Assembly: GCA_964498525.1 (NCBI GenBank)
Contig: CAZCGU010000003.1
Coordinates: forward strand, 62,001-126,000
Direction: 5' to 3'
Length of the DNA: 64,000 bases
Origin: DTU098 sp964498525
Lineage (GTDB): Bacteria > Bacillota > Desulfotomaculia > Desulfotomaculales > Pelotomaculaceae
The stretch's first letter is position 1, and every line of letters begins with the position of its first letter. A model generated the notes under the pieces. That model was not told the origin of the DNA and did no database searches. It was given only the letters and a program-made list of their open reading frames with translations. A program made the position numbers and the translations under genes. Below, piece by piece: positions 45,523 through 54,036 of the stretch.

Positions 45523-45578
45523 ATCACCTAAATTTAAACTTTTTGGAGTTTCATTAAACAAGGGAGCTGAAAATAACT

Positions 45579-46808
45579 ATGGCCCTGGTAAACGGGAATT
45601 ACCTGAAGCTGCCCGGCAGTTATCTTTTTGCGGAGGTAGCCCGGCGAGCTGATCAGTTTAAAAAGGATAACCCGGACGCGGATATAATCAGCCTGGGTAT
45701 CGGCGATGTCACCCGGCCCCTGCCGCCAGCCGTGGTTGAGGCGATGAAAAAAGCAGTGGAGGAAATGGGCCGGCCGGAAACCTTCCGGGGCTACGGCCCG
45801 TATCAGGGGTATGAATTCCTGATCGAGAAAATAATTGAAAACGACTTCCAGCCCCGGGGAGTGGATCTGGCTGTTGACGAGGTGTTTATCAGCGACGGCG
45901 CTAAAAGTGACACAGCCAATTTTCAGGAAATTTTCGACGTTAACAACATCCTGGCGGTGAGCGACCCGGTCTACCCGGTCTATGTGGACAGCAACGTCAT
46001 GGCCGGGCGCACCGGCATGGTAAATGACAGGGGGGAGTTTGAAAAAATAGTCTACCTGCCCTGCACCGAGGAAAACGGCATGAAGCCGCCCCTGCCGGAC
46101 ACTAGGGTGGACATGATTTACCTTTGTTTTCCCAATAACCCCACCGGCATGACCATTACCCGGCAGGAGATGAAGGCCTGGGTGGATTACGCCAGGGCAA
46201 ACAGGTCGGTTATTTTATATGACGCGGCCTACGAGGCCTTCATCCGGGAGGATGAGGCGCCGCACAGCATTTTTGAGATTGAGGGCGCCCGGGAGGTGGC
46301 GGTGGAGTTCCGGAGTTTTTCCAAGACTGCCGGCTTTACCGGCACCAGGTGCGCCTATACCGTGGTGCCAAAAGAGGTCAGGGCCTATGACAGCAGCGGC
46401 CGGGCGCACCGCCTCAACCCCCTCTGGCTGAGGCGGCAGGCCACCAAGTTTAACGGGGTTTCCTACCCGGTACAGGCGGCTGCGGCCGCGGTCTTTACCG
46501 CCGAGGGTAAAAAACAGGTGCGCGCCACCATCGACTATTACATGGAAAATGCCCGGATTATCAGGGAGGGGCTGGCAGGCGCCGGCTACAAGGTATTCGG
46601 CGGGGTAAACGCCCCCTACATCTGGCTTAAGACCCCCGGCAATATGAAGTCCTGGGACTTCTTCGACAGGTTGATGCGGGAAGCCAATGTAGTGGGGACT
46701 CCCGGCGCAGGTTTCGGCGCCCGCGGTGAGGGTTATTTCCGCCTGACCGCCTTCGCCTCCAGGGAAAACACGGAACGGGCTATGGAACGGATCAAAGCCG
46801 GCGTGTAG
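45579..46808 (+). CDS. dapL: LL-diaminopimelate aminotransferase
   Basis: A 409-residue PLP enzyme with AGGGAGC before the ATG. The N-terminal phrase NYLKLPGSYLFAEVARR is typical of DapL; LGIGDVTRPLP, FRGYGPYQGYE, FPNNPTG and the PLP-lysine site SFSKTAGFTGTRC are all present. The enzyme converts tetrahydrodipicolinate plus glutamate to LL-diaminopimelate in one step, replacing DapD/E/aminotransferase of the succinylase route, for lysine and cell-wall synthesis. DapL is common in Desulfotomaculum-type Firmicutes, chlamydiae, plants and methanogens. It is transcribed alone, 185 bp before the methionine synthase. Confidence 0.96.
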   Translation: MALVNGNYLKLPGSYLFAEVARRADQFKKDNPDADIISLGIGDVTRPLPPAVVEAMKKAVEEMGRPETFRGYGPYQGYEFLIEKIIENDFQPRGVDLAVDEVFISDGAKSDTANFQEIFDVNNILAVSDPVYPVYVDSNVMAGRTGMVNDRGEFEKIVYLPCTEENGMKPPLPDTRVDMIYLCFPNNPTGMTITRQEMKAWVDYARANRSVILYDAAYEAFIREDEAPHSIFEIEGAREVAVEFRSFSKTAGFTGTRCAYTVVPKEVRAYDSSGRAHRLNPLWLRRQATKFNGVSYPVQAAAAAVFTAEGKKQVRATIDYYMENARIIREGLAGAGYKVFGGVNAPYIWLKTPGNMKSWDFFDRLMREANVVGTPGAGFGARGEGYFRLTAFASRENTERAMERIKAGV

Positions 46809-46993
46809 CCTGACACTGGTTGCAGAATCCCCCCAGGTAAAATTATGTTAAGGGGACAGTCCTTCCCGGACTGGCAATTTGCCGGGGCCGGGTACCCCCA
46901 GGTAACGTTAAAACGATAGCGCCGGGTGCGTCAGGAATAAATCCGCGCCGGCATATTTTAAGGATATCACAGAGCAAAAAAGGGGGTTTCGGG

Positions 46994-49408
46994 TTGGCTG
47001 ACTTTATTACAACCTTGCAAAATCAAGTCCTGCTGGGGGATGGCGCCATGGGCACCATGCTCACAGAACTTGGGCTGCCGCCGGGGGAGAATCCGGAGCT
47101 CTGGACGCTGTCCCATCCCCGGGAGGTGCAGGAGGTGAGCCGGGCCTACCTCGCGGCGGGCTCCCGGGTGATCCAGACCAACACCTTTGGCGCCTCGGCG
47201 CTTAAGTTAATGGAATACGGCGCGGCCCACCTTGTGGAGGAGGTAAATATAAGGGCGGCCCAACTGGTGCGGGAAGTTGTGGGGGATAAGGCCTTTGTGG
47301 CCGGTATTATCGGACCCACCGGACAATTTCCGGCCCCCCTGGGCGCAGTGCCCTGGACGGAGCTGGCAGAGGTTTTTGGCCGGCAGGCCCGGGCCCTGGA
47401 AGCGGGCGGGGCGGACTTTATCTTTCTGGAAACCTTCTCTGATTTGGGTGAAATACGCGCCGCCCTCTTTGCGGCCAGGGCGTATACCAGGCTGCCGGTA
47501 GCGTGCTCCCTCACCTATACCAGAGGGAGGACCCTCACCGGCACCAGTCCGCAAATTGCCGCCATCGTGCTGGAAGCCATGGGCGCCGCCTGTATCGGCG
47601 CCAACTGCTCCACCGGCGCCGCGGAGCTCCTGGAAGTTATGAAAGAGTACCGGCAGTCCACGCGGCTGCCCCTGCTGGTGGAACCCAACGCCGGTATGCC
47701 CGTCCTCATTAACGGGGAAACAGTATTTAAAGAAACGCCCCGGGATATGGCCCGTTTTACCGAGCCTTTCCGGGCCCTGGGTGTCAATCTTATTGGCGCT
47801 TGCTGCGGCAGCACTCCCGCCCATATTAAGGCTATGGGGGAGGCCCTGGCCTCACGGCGGCCCGCGCCAATGCTGGAACGGGAAGGACCGCCGGTCACCC
47901 GCCTGGCCAGCCGCAGCCGGGCTGTAACTATAGGAGCAGGGGAGCTGCCGGTTTTAATCGGCGAGAGAATTAACCCCTCCGCCCGCAAAGCTGTGGCGGA
48001 GGCCTTAAGACAGCAAAACTGGGGTTTTATTGCCGGGGAAGGGGCGCTTCAGCTGGATGCTGGCGCCCAGCTCCTGGACCTCAACACCGGATTGGCCGGC
48101 GGAGATGAAACCCGGCTGTTGCCGGAAGGGGTAAGGCAGTTGCAGATGAGCCTGGATTGCCCGCTGGTACTGGACTGTACCGATCCCGCGGCCCTGGAGA
48201 AAGGGTTGCAGGAGTTCCAGGGCAAGGCTTTAATCAATTCCGTCAACGGCGATCAGGAAAGCCTGAACTCCATCCTGCCCCTGGCTAAAAAGTATGGCGC
48301 CGCGATATTGGGTTTAACCCTTGACGAAAGGGGTATCCCGGCTAAAGCGGAAGAAAGGCTGGATATCGCCAGAAAGATTGTCGACGCTGCCGGACGCTGC
48401 GGTTTGCCGAAGGAAGACGTGATCATAGACTGTCTGGTCCTTACAGCGGCAACTTCCCCGGAGCAAGCCCTGGAAACTGTGCGGGCCATTAGCCTGGTTA
48501 AGGAGCATTTGGGGGTTAACACAGTCCTGGGGCTGAGCAATGTCTCCCACGGCCTGCCCCAGCGTTCCTGGCTCAACGCGGCTTTCCTGTCTCTGGCCCT
48601 GGGAGCCGGTTTGGATGCCGCCATCGCCAACCCCCTGGACCACAGGACCAGGGAAACAATGATTGCCGGCGCCCTCCTTACCGGGCGTGACAACGGCGCC
48701 CGTAACTACCTGGAGCAAGCCGGCAGGCAGGCTGCCCCGTCTGATTCCCCTGCGGGCAGCGGTGTTGACCGGGATGAGCCCGGCCGTGCCCTGCAAAGGG
48801 CCATCTATAACGGACAGCAGGAGGCCGTCATCCCGCTGGTGCAGAAACTACTGGAAAAGAGCGATGTCCTGTTTGTTATTAACGAAGGGATTATCCCCGC
48901 CCTGGAAACAATCGGCGAGCATTTTGCCCGGGGAGAGGCCTACCTGCCCCAGTTGATCCTGGCCGGAGACGCGGCGAAAAGGGCTTTTAATTATTTAAAG
49001 GATAATTTCCCCGGGCAAAAGACGGAACAGGAGGGAACCGTTGTTATCGGCACGGTAAAGGGGGATATCCATGATATCGGCAAAAATATCGTTTCGGCCC
49101 TGCTGGAAAACCATGGCTTCCGGGTAATCGACCTGGGTAAGGGTGTGCCGGCCGGGGCGTTTTTAGAGGCGGCTCGCCGGGAAAAAGCAGGTGTAGTGGC
49201 TTTGAGCGCTTTAATGACTACAACCATGGTGGAAATGCCCCGGGTAATTCGGCTGTTCAGGCAGGAGTTGCCGGATGTCAGGGTGATTGTTGGCGGGGCG
49301 GTGGTTACAGCTGAATATGCGCGGGAAATCGGGGCGGACGGCTACGGCGCCGACGCGGTGGAGGCGGTGCGGGTGGTGCGGGAGTTTTCCCAGGCCCCGG
49401 AAGCATGA
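46994..49408 (+). CDS. metH: Cobalamin-dependent methionine synthase, without reactivation domain
   Basis: An 804-residue protein with a TTG start after AGGGGG. Domains: homocysteine S-methyltransferase (residues 1-290; GDGAMGT start, zinc cysteines in GANCS and GACCGS), pterin-binding domain (about 310-575; VLIGERINPS), cobalamin-binding cap and Rossmann domain (about 590-800; VKGDIHDIGKN with the cobalt-ligating His near residue 690). E. coli MetH is about 1227 residues; the missing C-terminal part is the AdoMet-binding reactivation domain, which the next gene supplies. It transfers the methyl of 5-methyltetrahydrofolate to homocysteine. The last codons overlap the following start by 4 bp. 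Confidence 0.95.
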   Translation: MADFITTLQNQVLLGDGAMGTMLTELGLPPGENPELWTLSHPREVQEVSRAYLAAGSRVIQTNTFGASALKLMEYGAAHLVEEVNIRAAQLVREVVGDKAFVAGIIGPTGQFPAPLGAVPWTELAEVFGRQARALEAGGADFIFLETFSDLGEIRAALFAARAYTRLPVACSLTYTRGRTLTGTSPQIAAIVLEAMGAACIGANCSTGAAELLEVMKEYRQSTRLPLLVEPNAGMPVLINGETVFKETPRDMARFTEPFRALGVNLIGACCGSTPAHIKAMGEALASRRPAPMLEREGPPVTRLASRSRAVTIGAGELPVLIGERINPSARKAVAEALRQQNWGFIAGEGALQLDAGAQLLDLNTGLAGGDETRLLPEGVRQLQMSLDCPLVLDCTDPAALEKGLQEFQGKALINSVNGDQESLNSILPLAKKYGAAILGLTLDERGIPAKAEERLDIARKIVDAAGRCGLPKEDVIIDCLVLTAATSPEQALETVRAISLVKEHLGVNTVLGLSNVSHGLPQRSWLNAAFLSLALGAGLDAAIANPLDHRTRETMIAGALLTGRDNGARNYLEQAGRQAAPSDSPAGSGVDRDEPGRALQRAIYNGQQEAVIPLVQKLLEKSDVLFVINEGIIPALETIGEHFARGEAYLPQLILAGDAAKRAFNYLKDNFPGQKTEQEGTVVIGTVKGDIHDIGKNIVSALLENHGFRVIDLGKGVPAGAFLEAARREKAGVVALSALMTTTMVEMPRVIRLFRQELPDVRVIVGGAVVTAEYAREIGADGYGADAVEAVRVVREFSQAPEA

Positions 49409-50199
49409 AAATACAAATCTTTAACTTGCCCCTCCTGCTGACAAAGGAAGAAATCTATCCCTTTCTTCATCTGGGGCTGGCGCCCGGTCCCCTTCCGGCC
49501 AATATAGACAGATTAATTGACACCTGCTTGCGGCGCGTTACCCAACTGGCCAAACCGCAGGGTTTGATCCGGGTATGCCCGGTTCGCTCTCTAACCCCGG
49601 ACCGGGTGGCGCTGGCTGACGCCGGCCTTTTCATCACCGGAACCCAGGCCGTTGCCCATTTTGCTGACTGCACCAGGGTAACCCTGCTGGCGGCCACCCT
49701 GGGGTCCGGAATAGACGGGTTCCTGGCTGAGCTGCAGCAAACAGCCGGCGCCGCCGATGCCTTTATCTTCAATGGTATTGCCTCGGCGGCTGCTGAACAT
49801 ATTACGGAAATCCTGGACGCCATAGCCGTCCGGGAAATCAGGCGCAGCGCCCACTACCCGACGGCGCGTTTCAGCCCGGGTTACGGGGACTGGCCCCTGG
49901 AACACCAGCGGCAGTTTGTAGAAAGCATAAGCGGGGAAAGGATCGGCCTCAGTGTGACCTCTCATTACCTGCTTCAACCGGTTAAATCGGTCACAGCGGT
50001 TATCGGCTGGAGCAGGGCGCCAATTGAACGGACATACGGGCAGCCGCTGAAAAAGCCCTGCCAGGGCGCCCAGGCCTGCCGGGACTGCCCCTTAAGGGGA
50101 AAATGCCTGTCCCCAAAAACTCCGGCGGCATCGGCATCAATTCAGTTTTTGACGGAGCCATCGGTTGGCGGCAACTCTGGCCAAAATAATGACACTTAA
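49405..50199 (+). CDS. MetH reactivation-domain protein (vitamin B12-dependent methionine synthase activation)
   Basis: A 264-residue protein whose ATG lies within the last codons of metH (ATGA overlap), so the two are translated together. RFSPGYGDWPL near residue 154 is the AdoMet-binding RxxxGY motif of the MetH activation domain, and SYHYLLxPxKS-type sequence (TSHYLLQPVKSVTAVIGWS) follows. It stands in for the C-terminal module of full-length MetH and would re-methylate oxidised cobalamin. The C-terminal tail has four Cys in CQGAQACRDCPLRGKC, possibly a metal site. Its last 63 bp overlap the convergent membrane-protein gene. Confidence 0.92.
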   Translation: MKIQIFNLPLLLTKEEIYPFLHLGLAPGPLPANIDRLIDTCLRRVTQLAKPQGLIRVCPVRSLTPDRVALADAGLFITGTQAVAHFADCTRVTLLAATLGSGIDGFLAELQQTAGAADAFIFNGIASAAAEHITEILDAIAVREIRRSAHYPTARFSPGYGDWPLEHQRQFVESISGERIGLSVTSHYLLQPVKSVTAVIGWSRAPIERTYGQPLKKPCQGAQACRDCPLRGKCLSPKTPAASASIQFLTEPSVGGNSGQNNDT

Positions 50200-50715
50200 G
50201 CCCGCGGCGATAATAAAAAGAATTGTCTTGACATCCCGGGCCTGAAATAAGGCCAGGCCCAAGCCGGTGTATAAAACCGCCGCAGGTATTTTGCCTAAGG
50301 CTGAGGCCAGTAAAAAGGCTGGAAAAGGGATCCCTCCCAGTGCCGCGCCCAAATTGATCAAGGGTGTGGGCACAACGGGGATAACGCGGACAATAATAAT
50401 GGTCCAAAAAGCTGCCCCCGGACTGAGTTTGCGGGCGTCGTAGCCGTAACGGGCATAGTATTTGTTCAGGAAATTTCCGCTGCCAAACCACCGGAAGATC
50501 CAGTAAGCCATTGAGGCGCCGGTAAGGGCGCCCGACCAGGACAGCAAAACCCCCTGCTGAAAACCGAACAAAAAACCCCCCGCGGCAGCCAGGATCACGT
50601 AGGGAAATACCGGCAGTATTGCCTGGGCCACAAAAAGCAAGAAAAGCGCCAATGGGGCAAAGGCGCCGAACTGGTTTACACAGGTCAGCACCTGCGAATA
50701 GTTATTATAATCCAT
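50137..50715 (-). CDS. TVP38/TMEM64 (DedA-like, VTT domain) membrane protein
   Basis: A 192-residue protein with five or six hydrophobic segments. The VTT/SNARE-associated core is recognisable: FLFGFQQGVLLSWSGALTGA and then FWTIIIVRVIPVVPTPLINLGAALGG with the conserved R(V/L)(I/F)P. Relatives are lipid scramblases or transporters of undecaprenyl or other phospholipids. The 3' end overlaps the end of the MetH activation gene by 63 bp tail to tail, so antisense interaction between the transcripts is possible. Confidence 0.9.
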   Translation of the reverse strand: MDYNNYSQVLTCVNQFGAFAPLALFLLFVAQAILPVFPYVILAAAGGFLFGFQQGVLLSWSGALTGASMAYWIFRWFGSGNFLNKYYARYGYDARKLSPGAAFWTIIIVRVIPVVPTPLINLGAALGGIPFPAFLLASALGKIPAAVLYTGLGLALFQARDVKTILFIIAAGLSVIILARVAANRWLRQKLN

Positions 50716-51094
50716 TCTTAAGCACCTTCATAAAAATATACCCAACGAGTATTATATGCGGGAAACCATTTATATTATTACATATTTCTGGCAATAATCC
50801 GCCCGTGATTTTATCGGTTTAGATGCAGTGCGGGCAGATATTACGTGGGAAGAGGCGGGGGTGAGGTCAGCAACCGGGGTTTGTATACGGGTAAACCAGT
50901 AAAGAGGTGTACAGCAAATATTGAACAGTGCACAGAAAACGGATAAACAGTAGACTGTATTTATTTTCCCGGGGCTTTGGCCTGGACATTATTAATCCCT
51001 GCCCGAAAACCGGAACACTGCCAACAGAAAAGCGCCCCGGTATTACAGGCGATACCGGGGCGCCGTCAAATGATTGTATGCCTATGAGAAAAAA
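50716..51094. other. Intergenic gap with terminator
   Basis: About 380 bp. A strong minus-strand terminator (51032-51063) lies at the right; the rest has no recognisable gene. The left end should contain the promoter of the TVP38-like gene. Confidence 0.5.
51032..51063 (-). terminator. Intrinsic terminator of the sulfite-reductase-like gene
   Basis: Read on the minus strand: GCGCCCCGGTATC, loop GCCTGT, AATACCGGGGCGC, then TTTTCTGTT. The stem is long and GC-rich with a T-rich tail, 32 bp after the gene's stop. Confidence 0.8.
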
Positions 51095-51760
51095 CTATTC
51101 CCCAAGCTGGCTTTTAAACTCTTCCAAACCAATCCGCTCAATAAATTTTCCCAGCCGCTCATGCTTTTTGGCGCCCCCGGCATAGACCTTGACAATCTTA
51201 TCGATTTTTTCCAGGACCTGTTCTTCATCCAGCCCGTCATAAAGGGTCCGGGCAATGCGAGGCACGACGCCGCCGTTGCCGCCCGCCATCAACTTGAATC
51301 CCTTCGGCGTACCCATCACGCCTACGTCCCGGAAATGATTATCCCCGCAGGAATTGGCGCAGCCGCTTACACCCATTTTGAATTTACTGGGCAGCTCCAG
51401 GCCGTGGTAACGCTCGTCAAGTTTTAAGCCCAGTCCAACCGAGTCCTGCTGTCCCCGTTTGCAAAAAGCAGTGCCCGGACAAAATTTTACACTGCGCACA
51501 CACAACCCAATGGCGGCGCTGGGCTTCATATCCAGTTCCTGCCAGACATTGTCTAAATCTTCTTCCTTTAAACCCACAATGGCCAGGCGTTGGGCGGAGG
51601 TAATCTTAAGGGCCTGGGCATTATACTTTTCTGCTACATCCGCTATTTTTCTCAACACAGCCGGTGTAACCAGTCCGCCGGCCATATGAGGAACCACTGC
51701 ATATGTTTCTTTATCCCGCTGCAACACTGCTCCCTTTTCTAACAAATCACTCTTTGCCAT
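51095..51760 (-). CDS. Small siroheme-type sulfite/nitrite reductase-like protein
   Basis: A 221-residue protein, ATG preceded by GGGAGG. It holds the ferredoxin-like half-domain (VTPAVLRKIADVAEKYNAQALKITSAQRLAIVG) and the coupled siroheme/4Fe-4S motif: CPGTAFCKRG (C-x5-C) and GCANSCGDN (C-x3-C). Length and single-module layout match the group of low-molecular-weight sulfite-reductase-like proteins of anaerobes (assimilatory or alSir-type), not the 500-residue assimilatory enzymes. The physiological substrate is unproven; sulfite reduction or a dissimilatory helper role are both possible. Monocistronic, with its own terminator. Confidence 0.85.
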   Translation of the reverse strand: MAKSDLLEKGAVLQRDKETYAVVPHMAGGLVTPAVLRKIADVAEKYNAQALKITSAQRLAIVGLKEEDLDNVWQELDMKPSAAIGLCVRSVKFCPGTAFCKRGQQDSVGLGLKLDERYHGLELPSKFKMGVSGCANSCGDNHFRDVGVMGTPKGFKLMAGGNGGVVPRIARTLYDGLDEEQVLEKIDKIVKVYAGGAKKHERLGKFIERIGLEEFKSQLGE

Positions 51761-52153
51761 AATTTATCATCCTCCCTTGAGTATTCTTAAGCAACAGCCA
51801 ATGTAGTCTGTAACGCCTTTACTTTGAGCCGCAGTTGCTGTGTTGGCGGCACATAAAAATGCAATTTATTCCAACGTGACAGTTAATGATATATTATCTT
51901 TAATTTTTTTAATAGTCAATCTCGATATCTTATCCCGCGACTGCTTTCCACTGAATGACGGTTAATCCCATCTCCTTATTTTTTGTTTTTAATATGTTTC
52001 CCAGGCGTCTGTAAAATATTATCACGGCAGATTCGGCTTGTCAGATTTTTGTTGGAAGGGCAAAAAAATACGTAGTTTAATTTGTGTTTTTATTATTGAC
52101 ACTTTTCGATTTGACGCCTATTATTAACATATCGAAAAATTTCAATGTGAGGT
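51761..52153. other. AT-rich divergent intergenic region
   Basis: About 390 bp between divergent genes. It carries the arsR promoter/operator (52096-52138, listed separately) and must hold the promoter of the sulfite-reductase-like gene at its left end. No gene recognised. Confidence 0.5.
52096..52138 (+). promoter_or_regulatory. Promoter with inverted-repeat operator of the arsR operon
   Basis: TTGACA (52096-52101), 17 bp, TATTAT (52119-52124): a near-consensus promoter. TTTTCGAT (52103-52110) and its exact complement ATCGAAAA (52131-52138) flank the -10 box, a position suited to repression by the ArsR-type product. Confidence 0.75.
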
Positions 52154-52159
52154 GTGCCT

Positions 52160-52507
52160 GTGTTTGGATTTTATAGGGAGGGTTCCAAGGTGTTTAAGGC
52201 GCTGGGTGACCCCAAAAGGGCAATGATTGTGGATATGCTTTCTTGCGGGGAATTATGCGCCTGTATGATCCTGGAGAAGTTTGAAATGTCCCAGTCCACT
52301 CTCTCCCATCACATGAAACTGCTGTGCGAGTGTGGTTTGGTTGTGGGACGAAACGAGGGTAAATGGACATATTATTCCCTCAACGCCGAAGGTATTGCTA
52401 AAACAAAGCAATTTCTCAATTATATCACATCGGACAAGGAAAATTGCATTTGTAAAAATGTGAGTTCGGGCCAATACAGATGTAATAATTCAATAAGCAG
52501 AGATTAG
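52160..52507 (+). CDS. ArsR-family metalloid-responsive repressor
   Basis: About 115 residues. GTG at 52160 has GAGG 7 bp upstream; GTG at 52154 is an alternative. The winged helix is clear: FKALGDPKRAMIVDML, recognition helix MSQSTLSHHMKLLCECGLV, and wing GRNEGKWTYYSLN. ELCACMILEKF places two cysteines in helix alpha-3, the As(III)/Sb(III) site of classical ArsR proteins (usually ELCVCDL). Further Cys lie in the tail. It is the first gene of a three-gene plus-strand operon with an efflux permease and a thioredoxin-like protein, and should repress its own promoter until metalloid binds. Confidence 0.92.
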   Translation: MFGFYREGSKVFKALGDPKRAMIVDMLSCGELCACMILEKFEMSQSTLSHHMKLLCECGLVVGRNEGKWTYYSLNAEGIAKTKQFLNYITSDKENCICKNVSSGQYRCNNSISRD

Positions 52508-52520
52508 AGGTGACTGCACG

Positions 52521-53525
52521 GTGTTTATCTTTGGATGGCTTAACAACCAGTTGCTCAAGATGCAATGGCTGTCCGATTTGGCCCAAAAGTTTGTGGAGCG
52601 GGTTTTGGGACTCGGTGTTCAGGACAGGCTTGGCGGCAGTATTCATTTTTTTGTATACGATGTTGTAAAGATTTTTATATTGCTGTCTGTGCTTATTTTT
52701 ACCATATCCTATATCCAGAGCTTCTTTCCCCCCGAAAGAACGAAAAGAATATTAGGCGGGTATAAGGGGATAACAGGAAATATTTTAGGGGCTTTACTGG
52801 GGACCGTAACTCCCTTCTGCTCCTGCTCGTCGATACCGTTGTTTATCGGTTTTACCAGTGCCGGTTTGCCCCTGGGAATTACATTCTCATTTTTAATTTC
52901 ATCTCCGCTGGTTGATCTGGCATCCATCCTTCTTCTTGCCAGCATATTTAACTGGAAGATAGCCTTCGCCTATGTTGCAGCCGGGCTAGTCCTTGCCGTG
53001 ATTGGCGGCACCTTTATTGGCAGGGCAAAACTGGAAAATTATGTGGAGCCTTTTGTTTACAGTAATGTAATGGTTAATATGGATCAGAACGAGTTGACCG
53101 TGCGGGATCGACTTGTTTACTCCAAAGAACAGGTGTTTGATATTGTCAGAAGGGTATGGCTTTATATCTTGGTTGGTGTCGGGATAGGCGCTGTAATTCA
53201 TAACTGGATACCGGGAGAGATTATATCAGTTGTGCTGGGGCAGGATAAGTGGTACTCCGTACTGGTGGCAACGTTAGTGGGAGCCCCAATGTATGCGGAT
53301 ATCTTTGGCACCTTGCCTATCGCCGAAGCACTGGTCTATAAGGGGGTAGGTATTGGAACCGCCCTTTCCTTCATGATGGCGGTGACCGCCCTTTCCCTGC
53401 CTTCTCTGATTATGCTCAAAACGGCGGTCAAAATGAAACTCCTTGCTGTCTTTTTTGCGGTTGTCACCGCAGGCGTTATTATCCTCGGTTATACCTTCAA
53501 TGCTTTGGGCCATTTGCTTGTGTAA
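52521..53525 (+). CDS. ArsP-type permease (DUF318), probable organoarsenical/metalloid exporter
   Basis: A 334-residue protein, GTG start after GAGGTGA, 13 bp behind arsR. About eight to ten membrane segments; TPFCSCSSIPLFIGF holds the paired cysteines of the DUF318/ArsP family, and PLVDLASILLLASIF and GAPMYADIFGTLPIAEAL are the other conserved loops. ArsP in Campylobacter exports trivalent methyl- and aromatic arsenicals; related permeases in anaerobes may move other thiol-reactive compounds. Function here follows from the ArsR-type neighbour and the Cys-rich loop. Confidence 0.9.
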   Translation: MFIFGWLNNQLLKMQWLSDLAQKFVERVLGLGVQDRLGGSIHFFVYDVVKIFILLSVLIFTISYIQSFFPPERTKRILGGYKGITGNILGALLGTVTPFCSCSSIPLFIGFTSAGLPLGITFSFLISSPLVDLASILLLASIFNWKIAFAYVAAGLVLAVIGGTFIGRAKLENYVEPFVYSNVMVNMDQNELTVRDRLVYSKEQVFDIVRRVWLYILVGVGIGAVIHNWIPGEIISVVLGQDKWYSVLVATLVGAPMYADIFGTLPIAEALVYKGVGIGTALSFMMAVTALSLPSLIMLKTAVKMKLLAVFFAVVTAGVIILGYTFNALGHLLV

Positions 53526-53576
53526 TTAAGGGTGCAAAATATAAAAATATAAAATACAGTTAAGGGGTGGGGGCAA

Positions 53577-53807
53577 ATGATTATTAAAGTTTTAGGAACA
53601 GGCTGTGCCAACTGCAACAAGTTTGAACAGAATATCAGGCAGGCTGTGGAAGAAATGGGGCTTGCCGCAACTATTGAAAAAGTACAGGACTTGAAAGCGA
53701 TTGCCGGATATGGCGTCATGATGTTACCGGCACTCGTGGTCGATGGGGAAGTAAAAGTTGTGGGAAAGGTTTTAAAGGCCGGCGAAATAAAGGCGCTGCT
53801 AAAATAG
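53577..53807 (+). CDS. Thioredoxin-like protein (redox-active disulfide protein 2 type)
   Basis: A 76-residue protein with active site GTGCANCNKFE (CxxC) and the cis-Pro in MMLPALVVDGE. This is the small TM0996/MTH895-type glutaredoxin-like fold that commonly accompanies DUF318 permeases. It probably reduces or hands over thiol-bound metalloid to the permease. Preceded by AGGGGTGGGGG; last gene of the operon, followed by a strong terminator. Confidence 0.9.
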   Translation: MIIKVLGTGCANCNKFEQNIRQAVEEMGLAATIEKVQDLKAIAGYGVMMLPALVVDGEVKVVGKVLKAGEIKALLK

Positions 53808-53880
53808 GTGTTTGTTACCCTTCGGCATAAAAAAATATTTGGGTATTAAAGGAGCCATTTATAAATTGTAAAAACAGTAG

Positions 53881-53918
53881 CACACTAAAAGCCGTCCGGA
53901 AGGACGGTTTTTAGTGTG
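53881..53918 (+). terminator. Intrinsic terminator of the ars operon
   Basis: CACACTAAAA, then CCGTCC, loop GGAA, GGACGG, then TTTTTAGTGTG. The T run is part of the long outer stem, giving a bidirectional terminator. Confidence 0.85.
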
Positions 53919-54036
53919 TAAAAAAGGCAGCCCGGAAAATAATTAGTGTTCAGGGTTTCATAGAATAATGTTATTTCCAATCAGCGATTGATAAATGTTT
54001 TAGATTTTTCTAATGTATATTTTTTATGTATTATAA

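Larger units (their letters stand above)
45263..45578. other. Intergenic region with REP cluster and dapL promoter
   Basis: About 315 bp, no gene. Holds the REP-type cluster (45377-45437), a possible hairpin AGGGCC...GGCCCT near 45454, and the promoter at 45494-45522. Confidence 0.6.

Noticed and set aside
46809..46993. Cobalamin or SAM riboswitch upstream of metH
   Set aside because: Only 185 bp, with no B12-box or SAM-I conserved core visible; a repeated CCCCCAGGTAA alone is not evidence.
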